Part shown: positions 21,780 through 30,606 of the stretch, one piece after another | How positions within the stretch are numbered: position 1 is the first letter of the stretch | Layout: each line of letters opens with the position of its first letter | Source of the DNA: an uncultured Alistipes sp. | GTDB taxonomy: Bacteria > Bacteroidota > Bacteroidia > Bacteroidales > Rikenellaceae | Assembly: GCA_900546065.1 (NCBI GenBank) | Contig: URBK01000024.1 | Span: 1 to 34,629 of the forward strand | DNA: 34,629 bases | Direction: 5' to 3' | Program-made: the position numbers and the translations under genes | The notes under the pieces: generated by a model | Database searches by the model: none | Seen by the model: only the letters and a program-made list of their open reading frames with translations | Told to the model about the DNA's origin: nothing

Positions 21780-24599
21780 CTAAAGCTCCTTGATGCGCAC
21801 GTTGCGCAGCTTGAGGCCCTCGCCGTGGCCGAGGAAGCCGATATAACCCGTCTTGTTGAAGAGGCCCGGGTGGTTCAGGTGATCCACCGTATAGGGGTTG
21901 TGGTTGCTGCCGTCGGGAGCGACATTGTGGCCCTTGCAGGCGGTGCGGATATTGCCGTCGACGATAACCTCGCCGTTGACCGTAACCTTGATGCGGTCAC
22001 CCTGAACGCGGATCTCCTCGGTGTTCCACTGTCCCAGCTCGGGCGAGACGATACGCTTGGCGGGGATGATGCCGTAGACCGACCCGTGTACCTGATACTC
22101 GCGCAGATTGGCGTAGATCGGGTCGTCGTGGTCGAGGATCTGGATCTCCATGCCGTGGTATGCGGCGTCCTTGCCCATCTCGGCACGGATGCCCACGCCA
22201 TTGTTCACGCCGGCGCGGTCGAAGCAGAACTCGAAACGCAGCACGAAGTCCTTATACTCCTTCTTGCTGTAGAGGTTGCCCGTCGTGCCGTATGCGGCCG
22301 TAACGTACATGTAGCCATCGATGGGCTGGTAGGCGTCAAGGTTGCCCTGCCACTTGTCCATCGACACGCCGTCGAAGAGCATCTCGAAGCCCTCGGCCTC
22401 CTCTTCGGGCGTCAGCTTCGATACGATCGAGTGCGAAGCACGCTCCGTATTTTCAGATATGAACTTCTCGATGTCCTTGCGCTTGTAGACGGCATCCGAG
22501 TCGTTAAGCGTAGCGCCCACCTTCTCCAGCAGGGCCTTCACCTCGGCGCTGTAGAACTCGGGGTGTTTGGTGGCGATCTCGAGGATCGTATTGGCCGCAG
22601 CCTGAGCCGTCTCGGCGTTGTCGAGATACTCCGCCGCCAGCATCATGCCCTGATAGGTCTGTGTAGCCGACAGGGCGCGCAGGGCCATGTTCTTGTATTG
22701 CGTCTTGGGATCCATCTCAAGGGCCTTGCGGTAGTTCATGTACTTGACCTGTGCATTGAGCGCCTTCGACGCCTGCGTCAGCTGGATATAACGCTCCAGA
22801 GCATACTCGCGCAGATCGGTATTCTCCGTTGCGATCTGATACAGATAAGGTATCATGGCATCGTCGGCAACCATCATCATACCGGCAAACGCAGGGCCGT
22901 TCTTCTTGGTTGCATTGTAGCCCTCGACCAGCATCGGGATCACCTCCTTGGAACCGGTGGCGGCCAGAACGGGATAGTACAGTTCGGCCTTGCTGCCGGC
23001 CTTCTTCATGCGGGCCTCGATCATGGCTACCTGCTCGGCAGCAGGCTTGTCGATAATGGCCTCATTGACGGCGGCATAGTTGCACTTGCCGCTCTCGTAA
23101 AGGGCGCAGATGGCATCGAAATCCTTCTCCGTAACCACATTAGGTATCAACTTGGCAACATCTTCTCCCGCCTCGGCCATGGCCAGCACGGCATCGGCAG
23201 CCTCGGGGATGCGGCGCGTATTGAGTACAGCCAGAGCAATATCCTTGGCTATGCCACCTTTGCCCAGCATCTCGACGATACCCTCGTTTACACGGCCGTT
23301 GAACGACTGAAGCGCATCCTTGATAACATTCATCTCGGCCACGAGTGCCCCCATGGCAGCCTCATCGCCACCATCTGCGGGCTTCTGCAGGCTCTCGGCC
23401 TTGGCCACGATAGCGGCAAGGGCCTTCTCGCCGCCGATCTTGCTGGCGGCAGCCACGGCCGAAGCTACGACCTCGGCATCCGTGTCATTCATGGCGGCAG
23501 CCACGGCGTCGATCTGCGAGGCGGCGTGAGCCGTACCCAGCCAGTTCAGCACGTCGGCCTTGGCCTCACCCTTCAGCGAGGGGAGCATGGCGGCATACGA
23601 TGCATATACGCCGTCGTCGGCATAGTCATCGGCCAGACGCAGCGCACCCACACGGTACTCGCGGTTTTCATCCTTCATGGCCTTCTCCAGCACAGGCAGC
23701 ACATCGGCGCCCTCGACGCGGGCCACGATCTCCAGACCTGCCGAACGTACATTCACCTTGGGCGACGCCTTCATCAGCTTCTTGGCAGCCTTCAGAGCGG
23801 CTGCGGGGTCGGTCTGCGAGAGCTTGGTCAGCAGCGCGACATACGACGCATAGGCGTCGGTCGTCTCGAAGGCATAGTCCACGGCCTTTGCGGCGGCTCC
23901 CAGAGCCTTGACCGACTTGGCCGTGCCGCACGATGCAAGCGCACGGTGGATCTCCGCCATCTCGGCATCCTCACCGCCCTCGGCGGCCCATGCCAAGAGG
24001 ATATCCTCGGCGCCCTCCATATTCTTATACGAGGCGATATGTGCCAGACGCGCGCGGCTCAGGCCGTTTGCGTTCTGCTCCTGCATGAGCGACAGCACCG
24101 TCGGCTCGGTTCCGGGCAGGGTCGCAAGCGCACGCGCCGCGAAGTCGCCCTGATACTCGTCACCCAGCAGGGCGGCAAAATATCCGGCATCCTCGGCCGT
24201 GGCGCAACGCTCCAGAACGGTCAGCAGGAAGGCCTTCGTCGTGGGGTCGCCGCACTTGTCGGCCGCATTGCGCAGACCCTCGCGCACGCCGTCACGAAGC
24301 GACGCGTTGCCGCTCTCGGTTACATACCACGCCACGCCGTTGAGGGCATACTCCATCGGGGAGTTGTTCACGCCCTCGGCCGCGGGCTTCAACATCGAGG
24401 CGATCATCTCGACGCCCTCGCTGCCCGTGGCGGCCAGCTCGCCCATGAGCCGGTTGTAGAGGCCGGCATCCTCGGCCGGCAACTGGTTCAGCGCGTCCGC
24501 TACGATGGTCGACGTCACACGTCCGCGCGCATCCTGCGCCTCAACCGCCGCAAAGGGCAGCATCGCCAGCAGGAGTATCGATATAAACAGTTTTTTCAT
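21780..24599 (-). CDS. HEAT-repeat protein with C-terminal DUF1080 (3-keto-disaccharide hydrolase-like) domain
   Basis: This 939-residue secreted protein has a signal peptide with cleavage likely after AVEA (residue 21). Residues ~25-715 are a long alpha-solenoid of HEAT-like helix pairs (for example ALRLADDYADDGVYASYAAML, ALAAIVAKAESLQKP, AANTILEIATKHPE). Residues ~737-939 form a DUF1080 concanavalin-like fold: GFEMLFDGVSMDKWQG, GNLYSKKEYKDFVLRFEF, NNGVGIRAEMGKDAAYHGMEIQILD, NTEEIRVQGDRIKVTVNG and the ending TGYIGFLGHGEGLKLRNVRIKEL. DUF1080 proteins include enzymes acting on 3-keto-glycosides. Its gene follows the Gfo/Idh/MocA oxidoreductase after 26 bases. Together they could oxidise a sugar and then cleave the keto-glycoside, but no substrate is evident. 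Confidence 0.9.
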   Translation of the reverse strand: MKKLFISILLLAMLPFAAVEAQDARGRVTSTIVADALNQLPAEDAGLYNRLMGELAATGSEGVEMIASMLKPAAEGVNNSPMEYALNGVAWYVTESGNASLRDGVREGLRNAADKCGDPTTKAFLLTVLERCATAEDAGYFAALLGDEYQGDFAARALATLPGTEPTVLSLMQEQNANGLSRARLAHIASYKNMEGAEDILLAWAAEGGEDAEMAEIHRALASCGTAKSVKALGAAAKAVDYAFETTDAYASYVALLTKLSQTDPAAALKAAKKLMKASPKVNVRSAGLEIVARVEGADVLPVLEKAMKDENREYRVGALRLADDYADDGVYASYAAMLPSLKGEAKADVLNWLGTAHAASQIDAVAAAMNDTDAEVVASAVAAASKIGGEKALAAIVAKAESLQKPADGGDEAAMGALVAEMNVIKDALQSFNGRVNEGIVEMLGKGGIAKDIALAVLNTRRIPEAADAVLAMAEAGEDVAKLIPNVVTEKDFDAICALYESGKCNYAAVNEAIIDKPAAEQVAMIEARMKKAGSKAELYYPVLAATGSKEVIPMLVEGYNATKKNGPAFAGMMMVADDAMIPYLYQIATENTDLREYALERYIQLTQASKALNAQVKYMNYRKALEMDPKTQYKNMALRALSATQTYQGMMLAAEYLDNAETAQAAANTILEIATKHPEFYSAEVKALLEKVGATLNDSDAVYKRKDIEKFISENTERASHSIVSKLTPEEEAEGFEMLFDGVSMDKWQGNLDAYQPIDGYMYVTAAYGTTGNLYSKKEYKDFVLRFEFCFDRAGVNNGVGIRAEMGKDAAYHGMEIQILDHDDPIYANLREYQVHGSVYGIIPAKRIVSPELGQWNTEEIRVQGDRIKVTVNGEVIVDGNIRTACKGHNVAPDGSNHNPYTVDHLNHPGLFNKTGYIGFLGHGEGLKLRNVRIKEL

Positions 24600-24625
24600 T
24601 GTCTTTTGGGTTTAGGGGTTAGGCA

Positions 24626-25906
24626 TCATATTTTCCACGGCGCACGCATCGGCTGGTCGATCAAGGCGTTGGCGGCATCGTCGTTGATGAACTTCAACGC
24701 CACGGGGTCGAACTCCAGCGAGCGGTTCAGACGCAGCGCGCAGAGTCCCATGTTGACGATCGTCGCCGAACGGAATCCGTTCATCTCGTTCAGGGCGAAC
24801 TTCTCGCGGTTGTGGATACACTTGATGAAGTCGGTATTCTGCGGCTCGGGATCGGGCAGCTCGGCCAACTTGTTCATGATGTTGGGGATGGTGCAGTTGA
24901 AACCCTGATAGAGCTTGCCCTTCGGGCCCTCGATGTAGGGTGCCGTCGGGTCGCCGTGGTCCTCACCCTGAAGGATGATCTGGCAGCCGTCGTCATACGT
25001 GTAGACGATCTTGCGCCACGTGCCGATGGCATCGGGGTGCTGCTGCGGGGCGTCCACCTCGACCTTTACGGGCGAAGTCTCGTCCTTGCCCAGAATATAC
25101 TGCACGGGGTCGATATAGTGCTGTCCCATGTCGCCCAGACCGCCGCCGTCGTAGTCCCAGTATCCGCGGAAGGTCTGGTGCGTGCGGTGCTCGTTGTAGG
25201 GTTTGTAGGGTGCGGGGCCCAGCCACAGGTCATAATCCAGATTCTCGGGCACGGGCTGCGGCACCAGATTCTCCTTGCCTACCCAGAAGAACTTCCAGTT
25301 GAAACCCGTATATCCCGATATGGTCACCTTCAGGGGCCAGCCCAGCATGCCGCTGTCGACGAGCTTCTTCAGGGGCTTGACCGTAGTGCCCAGACCGTAG
25401 AAGGTGTCCTGAAAGCGGAACCACGTGTTCAGACGGAAGATACGGTTGTTCTGACGCACGGCCTCCATCACGCGCTTGCCCTCACCGATGGTACGCGTCA
25501 TGGGTTTCTCGCACCATATATCCTTTCCGGCCTTTGCCGCCTCGACGGCCATGATGCCGTGCCAGTGCGGGGGCGTGGCTATGTGAACCACATCAACATC
25601 GGGATCATTGATAAGGTCACGGTAGAAGTGATAGGTCTTCGTGGTCTCGCCCAGCTGCGTCTTGGCCTGCTCGAAAGCCTGCTGCAGGTGTATGCTGTCC
25701 ACGTCGCACAACGCCACAAGACGACACTTCTCGTCCGAGGTGAAGTGGTAGCTGCTGCGGCCTATGCCGCCCGTTCCGATGATACCCTTGGTCAGCTGGT
25801 CGTTGGGGGCGACGTGACCCGGGCCTCCGAGTACGCGGCGCGGGATGATCGTAAACAGCGCCATGCCTCCCAGAGTCTTTAGAAAGTCCTTTCTGTTGAT
25901 AGCCAT
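24626..25906 (-). CDS. Gfo/Idh/MocA family oxidoreductase with Tat-like signal
   Basis: This 426-residue NAD(P)-dependent oxidoreductase has a Rossmann motif (GIIGTGGIG), the family's EKP motif (DIWCEKPMTRT) and a C-terminal domain with GGGLGDMGQHYIDPVQYILG, containing the catalytic Asp/His region. The N-terminus MAINRKDFLKTLGGMALF resembles a twin-arginine signal, but with Arg-Lys in place of Arg-Arg, so export by Tat is plausible though not certain. Secreted Gfo/Idh proteins of this type often oxidise glycoside hydroxyl groups. ATG 25906 is chosen because upstream residues carry no signal features and cross the promoter. It is co-transcribed with the DUF1080 gene. Confidence 0.9.
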   Translation of the reverse strand: MAINRKDFLKTLGGMALFTIIPRRVLGGPGHVAPNDQLTKGIIGTGGIGRSSYHFTSDEKCRLVALCDVDSIHLQQAFEQAKTQLGETTKTYHFYRDLINDPDVDVVHIATPPHWHGIMAVEAAKAGKDIWCEKPMTRTIGEGKRVMEAVRQNNRIFRLNTWFRFQDTFYGLGTTVKPLKKLVDSGMLGWPLKVTISGYTGFNWKFFWVGKENLVPQPVPENLDYDLWLGPAPYKPYNEHRTHQTFRGYWDYDGGGLGDMGQHYIDPVQYILGKDETSPVKVEVDAPQQHPDAIGTWRKIVYTYDDGCQIILQGEDHGDPTAPYIEGPKGKLYQGFNCTIPNIMNKLAELPDPEPQNTDFIKCIHNREKFALNEMNGFRSATIVNMGLCALRLNRSLEFDPVALKFINDDAANALIDQPMRAPWKI

Positions 25907-25975
25907 AAGAGTTGAAAGTATAGATTTGTTATGTAAAATTTTTCGAATGGTAGATCGCGTGGTCCAAATTTGCAA

Positions 25976-26006
25976 TAAAGGTACTCTTTTATTTTCGAAA
26001 CGCAAA
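25976..26006 (-). promoter_or_regulatory. Promoter of the Gfo/Idh-DUF1080 operon
   Basis: On the - strand TTTG (26003-26006), 19-nt spacer, TACCTTTA (25976-25983), differing from the -7 consensus only at the last base. The predicted leader is about 65 nt. Confidence 0.65.
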
Positions 26007-26065
26007 GCATTCCGTCTACAAACTTATGTCCCGCAACATCTTTTATCACATGCGGCCCCCACGCT

Positions 26066-26097
26066 ATTGCAATTTCGCACCGAAAACCATATCTTTG
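26066..26097 (+). promoter_or_regulatory. Promoter of the SDR-uxuA operon
   Basis: ATTG (26066-26069), 20-nt spacer, TATCTTTG (26090-26097), a perfect -7 element. Transcription should start near 26103, giving a leader of just under 50 nt to ATG 26151. It is divergent from the Gfo/Idh promoter, with about 60 bases between the two -33 elements. Confidence 0.8.
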
Positions 26098-26150
26098 TAA
26101 GCATCCCCGTAAACATATACGCCAAAAACCAACTAAAAAACCATACGGAA

Positions 26151-26963
26151 ATGAAAAATCTCTTCAGCGTCGACGGCAAGGTCGTCATCATCACCGGCGC
26201 GGCCGGCATCCTCGGTACCTCGATGGTAAAACACTTCGCCGAGCAGGGCGCCAAGGTCGTCATCCTCGACCGTGCGCGCGAGCAGGGCGAGCATCTGGCC
26301 GCCGAGGTCAAGGCTGCGGGCGGCGAGGCCCTCTTCCTCGCATGCGACGTGCTCGACAAGGCTACCCTTGAGGGTAACTACAACGACATCATGGCCGCCT
26401 ACGGCCGTATCGACGTGCTCATAAACGGCGCCGGCGGAAACATGGCCGCCGCCACCGTACCCCCCGACAAGACCATCTTCGATCTGGATATCGAGGCCGT
26501 GCGCAAGGTCGTCGAGCTGAACCTCTTCGGCACGATCATGCCCACGATGGTCTTCGTGCGCGACATGGCCGCACGCAAGCAGGGTTCGATCATAAACATC
26601 GCCTCGGAGGCGGCACTGCGCCCCCTTACCCGCGTTGCGGGCTACGGCGTCGCCAAGGCCGCCGTCGTCAACTGGACCAAATACATGTGCGGCGAGCTGG
26701 CCATAAAGTTCGGCGAGGGTCTGCGCGTGAACGCCATAGCCCCGGGCTTCCTGCTCACCAACCAGAACCGCGACCTGCTCACCAACCCCGACGGTTCGCT
26801 CACGCCCCGCTCGCACACCATCCTCGCACATACACCCTTCAACCGCTTCGGCGAGCCCGAGGAGCTGCTCGGCACGCTGCAGTGGCTGGCATCGGACGCC
26901 TCGAAGTTCGTCAGCGGTACCGTCACGGTCATCGACGGCGGTTTTGACGCTTTCTCGATCTAA
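26151..26963 (+). CDS. SDR family oxidoreductase, probable D-mannonate/fructuronate oxidoreductase
   Basis: This 270-residue classical short-chain dehydrogenase has the cofactor motif TGAAGILG (15-22), Asp40 after the second strand (suggesting NAD preference), NGAGG (92-96), catalytic Ser152, Tyr165 and Lys169 (YGVAK), and the NAIAPGF segment. Its gene is 64 bases upstream of uxuA and transcribed with it. SDRs paired with UxuA in Bacteroidota typically interconvert fructuronate and mannonate in glucuronate catabolism, a job done by unrelated UxuB in E. coli. That assignment is from context. ATG 26151 is clear: it lies after the promoter, while upstream in-frame starts fall in the promoter region. 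Confidence 0.9.
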   Translation: MKNLFSVDGKVVIITGAAGILGTSMVKHFAEQGAKVVILDRAREQGEHLAAEVKAAGGEALFLACDVLDKATLEGNYNDIMAAYGRIDVLINGAGGNMAAATVPPDKTIFDLDIEAVRKVVELNLFGTIMPTMVFVRDMAARKQGSIINIASEAALRPLTRVAGYGVAKAAVVNWTKYMCGELAIKFGEGLRVNAIAPGFLLTNQNRDLLTNPDGSLTPRSHTILAHTPFNRFGEPEELLGTLQWLASDASKFVSGTVTVIDGGFDAFSI

Positions 26964-27027
26964 AAACGCCTGACGGCAATGACATATACCTATATTATGT
27001 ATAACCGATAAAAACCGTAACCCGAAC

Positions 27028-28203
27028 ATGTACCTTTGCAAACAGTCGTGGCGCTGGTACGGCCCCGACGACCCCGTGAAGCTATCCGACATACGGCAGG
27101 CCGGCGCGACGGATATCGTACACGCCCTGCACCACATCCCCAACGGCGAGGTGTGGCCCGTGGAGGAGATACGCCGCCGACAGAAGATGATAGCCGATGC
27201 CGGCATGACGTGGAGTGTCGTGGAGAGCGTCCCCGTACACGAGCACATCAAGACCCAGACAGGCGACTTCCAACGCTACATCGAAGCCTACAAACAGTCG
27301 ATACGCAACCTCGCCGAGTGCGGCATACACTGCATAACATACAACTTCATGCCCGTACTCGACTGGACACGCACCGATCTGGCATACAAGGTCGAGGACG
27401 GCTCGCTGGCGCTGCGTTTCGAGCGTGCGGCCTTCATGACCTTCGACCTCTACATACTGCGCCGCCCCGCCGCCGAGAAGGAGTACACCGACGAGGAGAA
27501 GGCGCGCGCCCGCGCCCGCTTCGAGGCGATGGACGAGGAGGAGCGCCACCGCCTCACGCGCAACATGATCGCCGGTCTGCCCGGCTCGGAGGAGAGCTTT
27601 ACGGTGGAACAGTTCCGCGAGGCGCTCGACCGCTACCGCGACATCGACGCCGAGCGCCTGCGCAGCAACCTGATCTACTTCCTGCAGCAGGTGTGCCCCG
27701 TGGCCGACGAGTGCGGCTCGGAGATGGTCATACACCCCGACGACCCGCCATATCCCATTCTCGGGCTGCCCCGCATATTGTCCACGGCGGAGGATTTCCG
27801 CCGCCTTGTGGAGGCCGTACCCAACCCCTCGAACGGACTCTGCCTCTGCACCGGCTCGTTCGGCGTGCGCGCCGACAACGACCTGCCGGCCATGATGCGC
27901 GAGTTCGGCGACCGAATAGGGTTCGTACACCTGCGCTCGACGCGCCGCGATGCCGAGGGCGACTTTCAGGAGGACAACCACCTCGAGGGCGACGTGCCCA
28001 TGTATGAGGTGATGAAGGCGTTCCTCGAGATACAGCAGCGCCGCAAGGTGCGCATACCCATGCGCCCCGACCACGGACACCAGATGTGCGACGACCTGCA
28101 CCGACGCTCAAACCCGGGATATTCGTGCTACGGCCGCATGCGCGGCCTTGCCGAGCTGCGTGGTCTGGAGATGGGCATAGCCCGCTCGCTATTCAACGAT
28201 TAA
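27028..28203 (+). CDS. uxuA: Mannonate dehydratase
   Basis: UxuA dehydrates D-mannonate to 2-keto-3-deoxygluconate in hexuronate catabolism, using a divalent metal. The 391-residue product matches the family throughout: [89 protein letters not shown] and RPDHGHQM, including the conserved His/Cys/Asp metal-site segments. Length is normal. It follows the SDR gene in a two-gene unit that would turn fructuronate into ketodeoxygluconate; uxaC, kdgK and kdgA are not in the window. A TACCTTTG sequence inside the first codons has no -33 partner and is not a promoter call. Confidence 0.96.
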   Translation: MYLCKQSWRWYGPDDPVKLSDIRQAGATDIVHALHHIPNGEVWPVEEIRRRQKMIADAGMTWSVVESVPVHEHIKTQTGDFQRYIEAYKQSIRNLAECGIHCITYNFMPVLDWTRTDLAYKVEDGSLALRFERAAFMTFDLYILRRPAAEKEYTDEEKARARARFEAMDEEERHRLTRNMIAGLPGSEESFTVEQFREALDRYRDIDAERLRSNLIYFLQQVCPVADECGSEMVIHPDDPPYPILGLPRILSTAEDFRRLVEAVPNPSNGLCLCTGSFGVRADNDLPAMMREFGDRIGFVHLRSTRRDAEGDFQEDNHLEGDVPMYEVMKAFLEIQQRRKVRIPMRPDHGHQMCDDLHRRSNPGYSCYGRMRGLAELRGLEMGIARSLFND

Positions 28204-28224
28204 CGGCTCAGCCTGCAATACGAA

Positions 28225-28267
28225 GTGCGGGGCGCTCTCTTCATAGAGATCGCCCCGCACCTGTTTT
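28225..28267. terminator. Bidirectional terminator between uxuA and the GH106-like gene
   Basis: GTGCGGGGCG (28225-28234) pairs with CGCCCCGCAC (28251-28260). After one mismatch, five more pairs close a TCAT loop. CTGTTTTC follows on the + strand. It lies between convergent stops at 28203 and 28274; on the - strand the T-tract is poor, so it is mainly an uxuA terminator. Confidence 0.8.
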
Positions 28268-28273
28268 CACCTC

Positions 28274-30598
28274 CTATCGGCCGTAATATATGAGCGATAC
28301 GCCCGCCGTAAGTCCCGCTACGGGCAGCGGAGACTGCGCCGTGTAGGTATTGACCACAAAGTGCAACTGCGGCGGCGTCCATCCCACAGAATCGGCCTTG
28401 ACCGCTGCATCACCCCCTCCTTGCGTCGGAGCCGAGGCCGAGGAGTCCCTATCCTTATCCGAACCCTCGCCGGCCATAAGCTCGCTGCGCGCAGTCATCA
28501 TACCCACAATGGCATTGACCCACGTGTCGGCCGTCTCGATGCGTATGCTGTTCATGCCGTTGCGCACGGCATCCGTAACATCCAGCCTGTAAGGCGCGGC
28601 CCACACGCCCCCGACATAGCGGTCATTGATCCATACCTTCGCCGTCGTACCCACCTCGCGCATAACCAGCTCGACGCGGTCGCATCCGACAGGCTTGCGC
28701 ACCTCGAACAGCGAACGGTATGTCGTGCAGCCGGAGAAGAAACGTATGCGCCGATCATCGTTGAGCGAGAGGTTCTTCAGGTCGTACATCGTCGTGGAGA
28801 AGCTCTCCGCCAGCGGCGACGAGAACTCCACATCCCAACGGTACTCGAAGGGATAGCCCCCGACACGCCGTGCAGCCGCCACGGCGGCATCACCGCCGCC
28901 CGCCACAATAAAGAGACTCTCGCCCGCGGCCATATCCACCTCGAACGACGTACGCCCCGCCTCCGCAACATGCTCCTTCACGGCGCGGCGCTCCCCGTCG
29001 ACGGGGTTCCACATCTCGGGCTGCGCCGCACAGCGCAGCGTCAGGCGCCCGCGCAGCGGATCCGTCGAGCCGTTGAAGAGGAAGTATATGTCGCGTCCGG
29101 CCTCCCGACGGTGGGTATACCGCAACGGCGAATTTCCCGTCCCCGCCGACGTCTCTATCGCCACGTCGGGTGGCGTCACCGCAGCCATAGCCTCTCCCAT
29201 GGCCTTGCGGTCACGATACGAGAGGCTCGTGCGCACCACATGCACACCGCCATGCACAAGACGGCTCAACACACTCTCCGTTGCGGCATCCGTCCCGTGT
29301 TCGCATACCACCGCGGCATAATGCCTGCCCGCAACGACAATGCCGCCGTCACGTATCTCCGCCGCCGCGAGCATCTTAACGGGCACATAGTCGGCATCAT
29401 ATCCGGCCTCGGCCACAATCTCGGCCGTGCGCGCAACCCCTTCGCCCGAATACGGTATGGCCACATCGGCCACACGCTCCCCGCGCGAGAGCATCATGTT
29501 GCACCGCCACAGATAATCGACCAGCATGTCCGCATGCCGGAACCACGGATTATTACGGTCCAGATCGCTGAAGAGCCACGTATTGAGTCCGGGCAGATCG
29601 GCCGTCGTGGCCTGCTGCACGGCTCCCGTCAGCGCCACGAAGTTGATACCCTGCACGTATGCCATATCGGCCGCACGCTTCATCGCCTCGGGCGAGGCCG
29701 CATAGGACTTCATCTCGGCACACCCCACCTCGGCGGCCGTGCGTCCCGTGCCGCGCAGACGCGCCGCCGAGACTGCCACGCGGCAGTTGTCCGCCACGCC
29801 GTCGGGGACGATGCGCGCGGCCGCTATAAGGCCGTCACCCGCAGCCGCGGCACCGCACAGAAGCGTCGCCTCAACGTCGCGGCTCACCACACCCAGACCC
29901 GACGCATGGCACAGCTCCGCCATGCGGGACATATATTCGGCACGCCGTTGCAGCGTCCCGTTCGCGCTCTCCGCAACCTTGCTGCCCGCCGCCGAAGGCA
30001 GATCCCCCGCAACGACGAAACGCAGCGCCGTCCGTTCGGCTGCGGGCACCTGTTGCAGTATCTCCCCGACGTAGGCATTGAAATGGCGCTCCGCAGCCGC
30101 GGCGCCACTCTCGGCCGCACTGCCGGCGGCATCGCTCCACGCACCCGTACCCGCCGTGTCGTCCCATGCCGAGCCGAGTCCGGGGCGGGCCGTGATCCCG
30201 ACCTCGATATTCTCCTCCGCAGCCGCGGCCAGCGCCGCGCGCAGAGCCTCCCACCACCCTTCGCTCATGGGGTCGTTGCGTACGGGCCCGCAGAGGCCCG
30301 GCAGCGACAGCTCGCCGATAACGATACGCTTGAAGCCCTCGCGTGCGAAGGCGCGTATATCCTCCTCGACACCTTCGGTCGAGACATATCCCGAAATCCA
30401 GCACCAGAAGAGCGTCACGTCGTCGCCGCCGCCGTCGGCAGGGCGGCGCGTAACACCCGCAGGCTTTATGCCCGCGGCGCCATCCTCGAAGAAGTCACCC
30501 ACGGAGAAGGCTTCGCCCACAGCGTCGCGGCGGCCGCATCCGGCCGCAAGACAGGCAACACACACCGCAAGCGCAGCCCTGTACACATAACCCTTCAT
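28274..30598 (-). CDS. GH106-like glycoside hydrolase lipoprotein (alpha-L-rhamnosidase-related)
   Basis: This lipoprotein has ~774 residues and lipobox LAAGC (Cys21). The N-terminal region has the GH106-like opening LFWCWISGYVSTEGVEEDIRAFAREGFKRIVIGEL and a following TIM-barrel-like part. Its middle has SPEAMKRAADMAYVQGINFVALTGAV and TWLFSDLDRNNPWFRHADMLVDYLWRCNMMLSRGERVADVAI. The C-terminus is a jelly-roll: TTAKVWINDRYVGGVWAAPYRLDVTDAVRNGMNSIRIETADTWVN. Known GH106 enzymes remove alpha-L-rhamnose from plant polysaccharides but are usually ~1000 residues. This one is shorter and I could not confirm the catalytic Glu pair, so activity and specificity are uncertain. ATG 30598 gives the best signal peptide, eight bases after the CotH-like gene; starts at 30613 or 30625 would overlap it. 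Confidence 0.82.
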   Translation of the reverse strand: MKGYVYRAALAVCVACLAAGCGRRDAVGEAFSVGDFFEDGAAGIKPAGVTRRPADGGGDDVTLFWCWISGYVSTEGVEEDIRAFAREGFKRIVIGELSLPGLCGPVRNDPMSEGWWEALRAALAAAAEENIEVGITARPGLGSAWDDTAGTGAWSDAAGSAAESGAAAAERHFNAYVGEILQQVPAAERTALRFVVAGDLPSAAGSKVAESANGTLQRRAEYMSRMAELCHASGLGVVSRDVEATLLCGAAAAGDGLIAAARIVPDGVADNCRVAVSAARLRGTGRTAAEVGCAEMKSYAASPEAMKRAADMAYVQGINFVALTGAVQQATTADLPGLNTWLFSDLDRNNPWFRHADMLVDYLWRCNMMLSRGERVADVAIPYSGEGVARTAEIVAEAGYDADYVPVKMLAAAEIRDGGIVVAGRHYAAVVCEHGTDAATESVLSRLVHGGVHVVRTSLSYRDRKAMGEAMAAVTPPDVAIETSAGTGNSPLRYTHRREAGRDIYFLFNGSTDPLRGRLTLRCAAQPEMWNPVDGERRAVKEHVAEAGRTSFEVDMAAGESLFIVAGGGDAAVAAARRVGGYPFEYRWDVEFSSPLAESFSTTMYDLKNLSLNDDRRIRFFSGCTTYRSLFEVRKPVGCDRVELVMREVGTTAKVWINDRYVGGVWAAPYRLDVTDAVRNGMNSIRIETADTWVNAIVGMMTARSELMAGEGSDKDRDSSASAPTQGGGDAAVKADSVGWTPPQLHFVVNTYTAQSPLPVAGLTAGVSLIYYGR

Positions 30599-30606
30599 AA
30601 CATCCC

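Noticed and set aside
21825..24908. A very long open frame (>1000 codons) on the + strand opposite the HEAT-DUF1080 gene
   Set aside because: It mirrors the codon pattern of the real gene, has no recognisable domain or signal, and its composition (Leu/Gly/His-rich) is typical of antisense frames in high-GC DNA. Similar long antisense frames opposite holB/cyclophilin (10737-13376) and the flippase were rejected for the same reason.
27030..27037. TACCTTTG in the first codons of uxuA, matching the -7 consensus
   Set aside because: No -33 TTTG element at the right distance, and uxuA is already served by the SDR promoter; the start codon precedes it.
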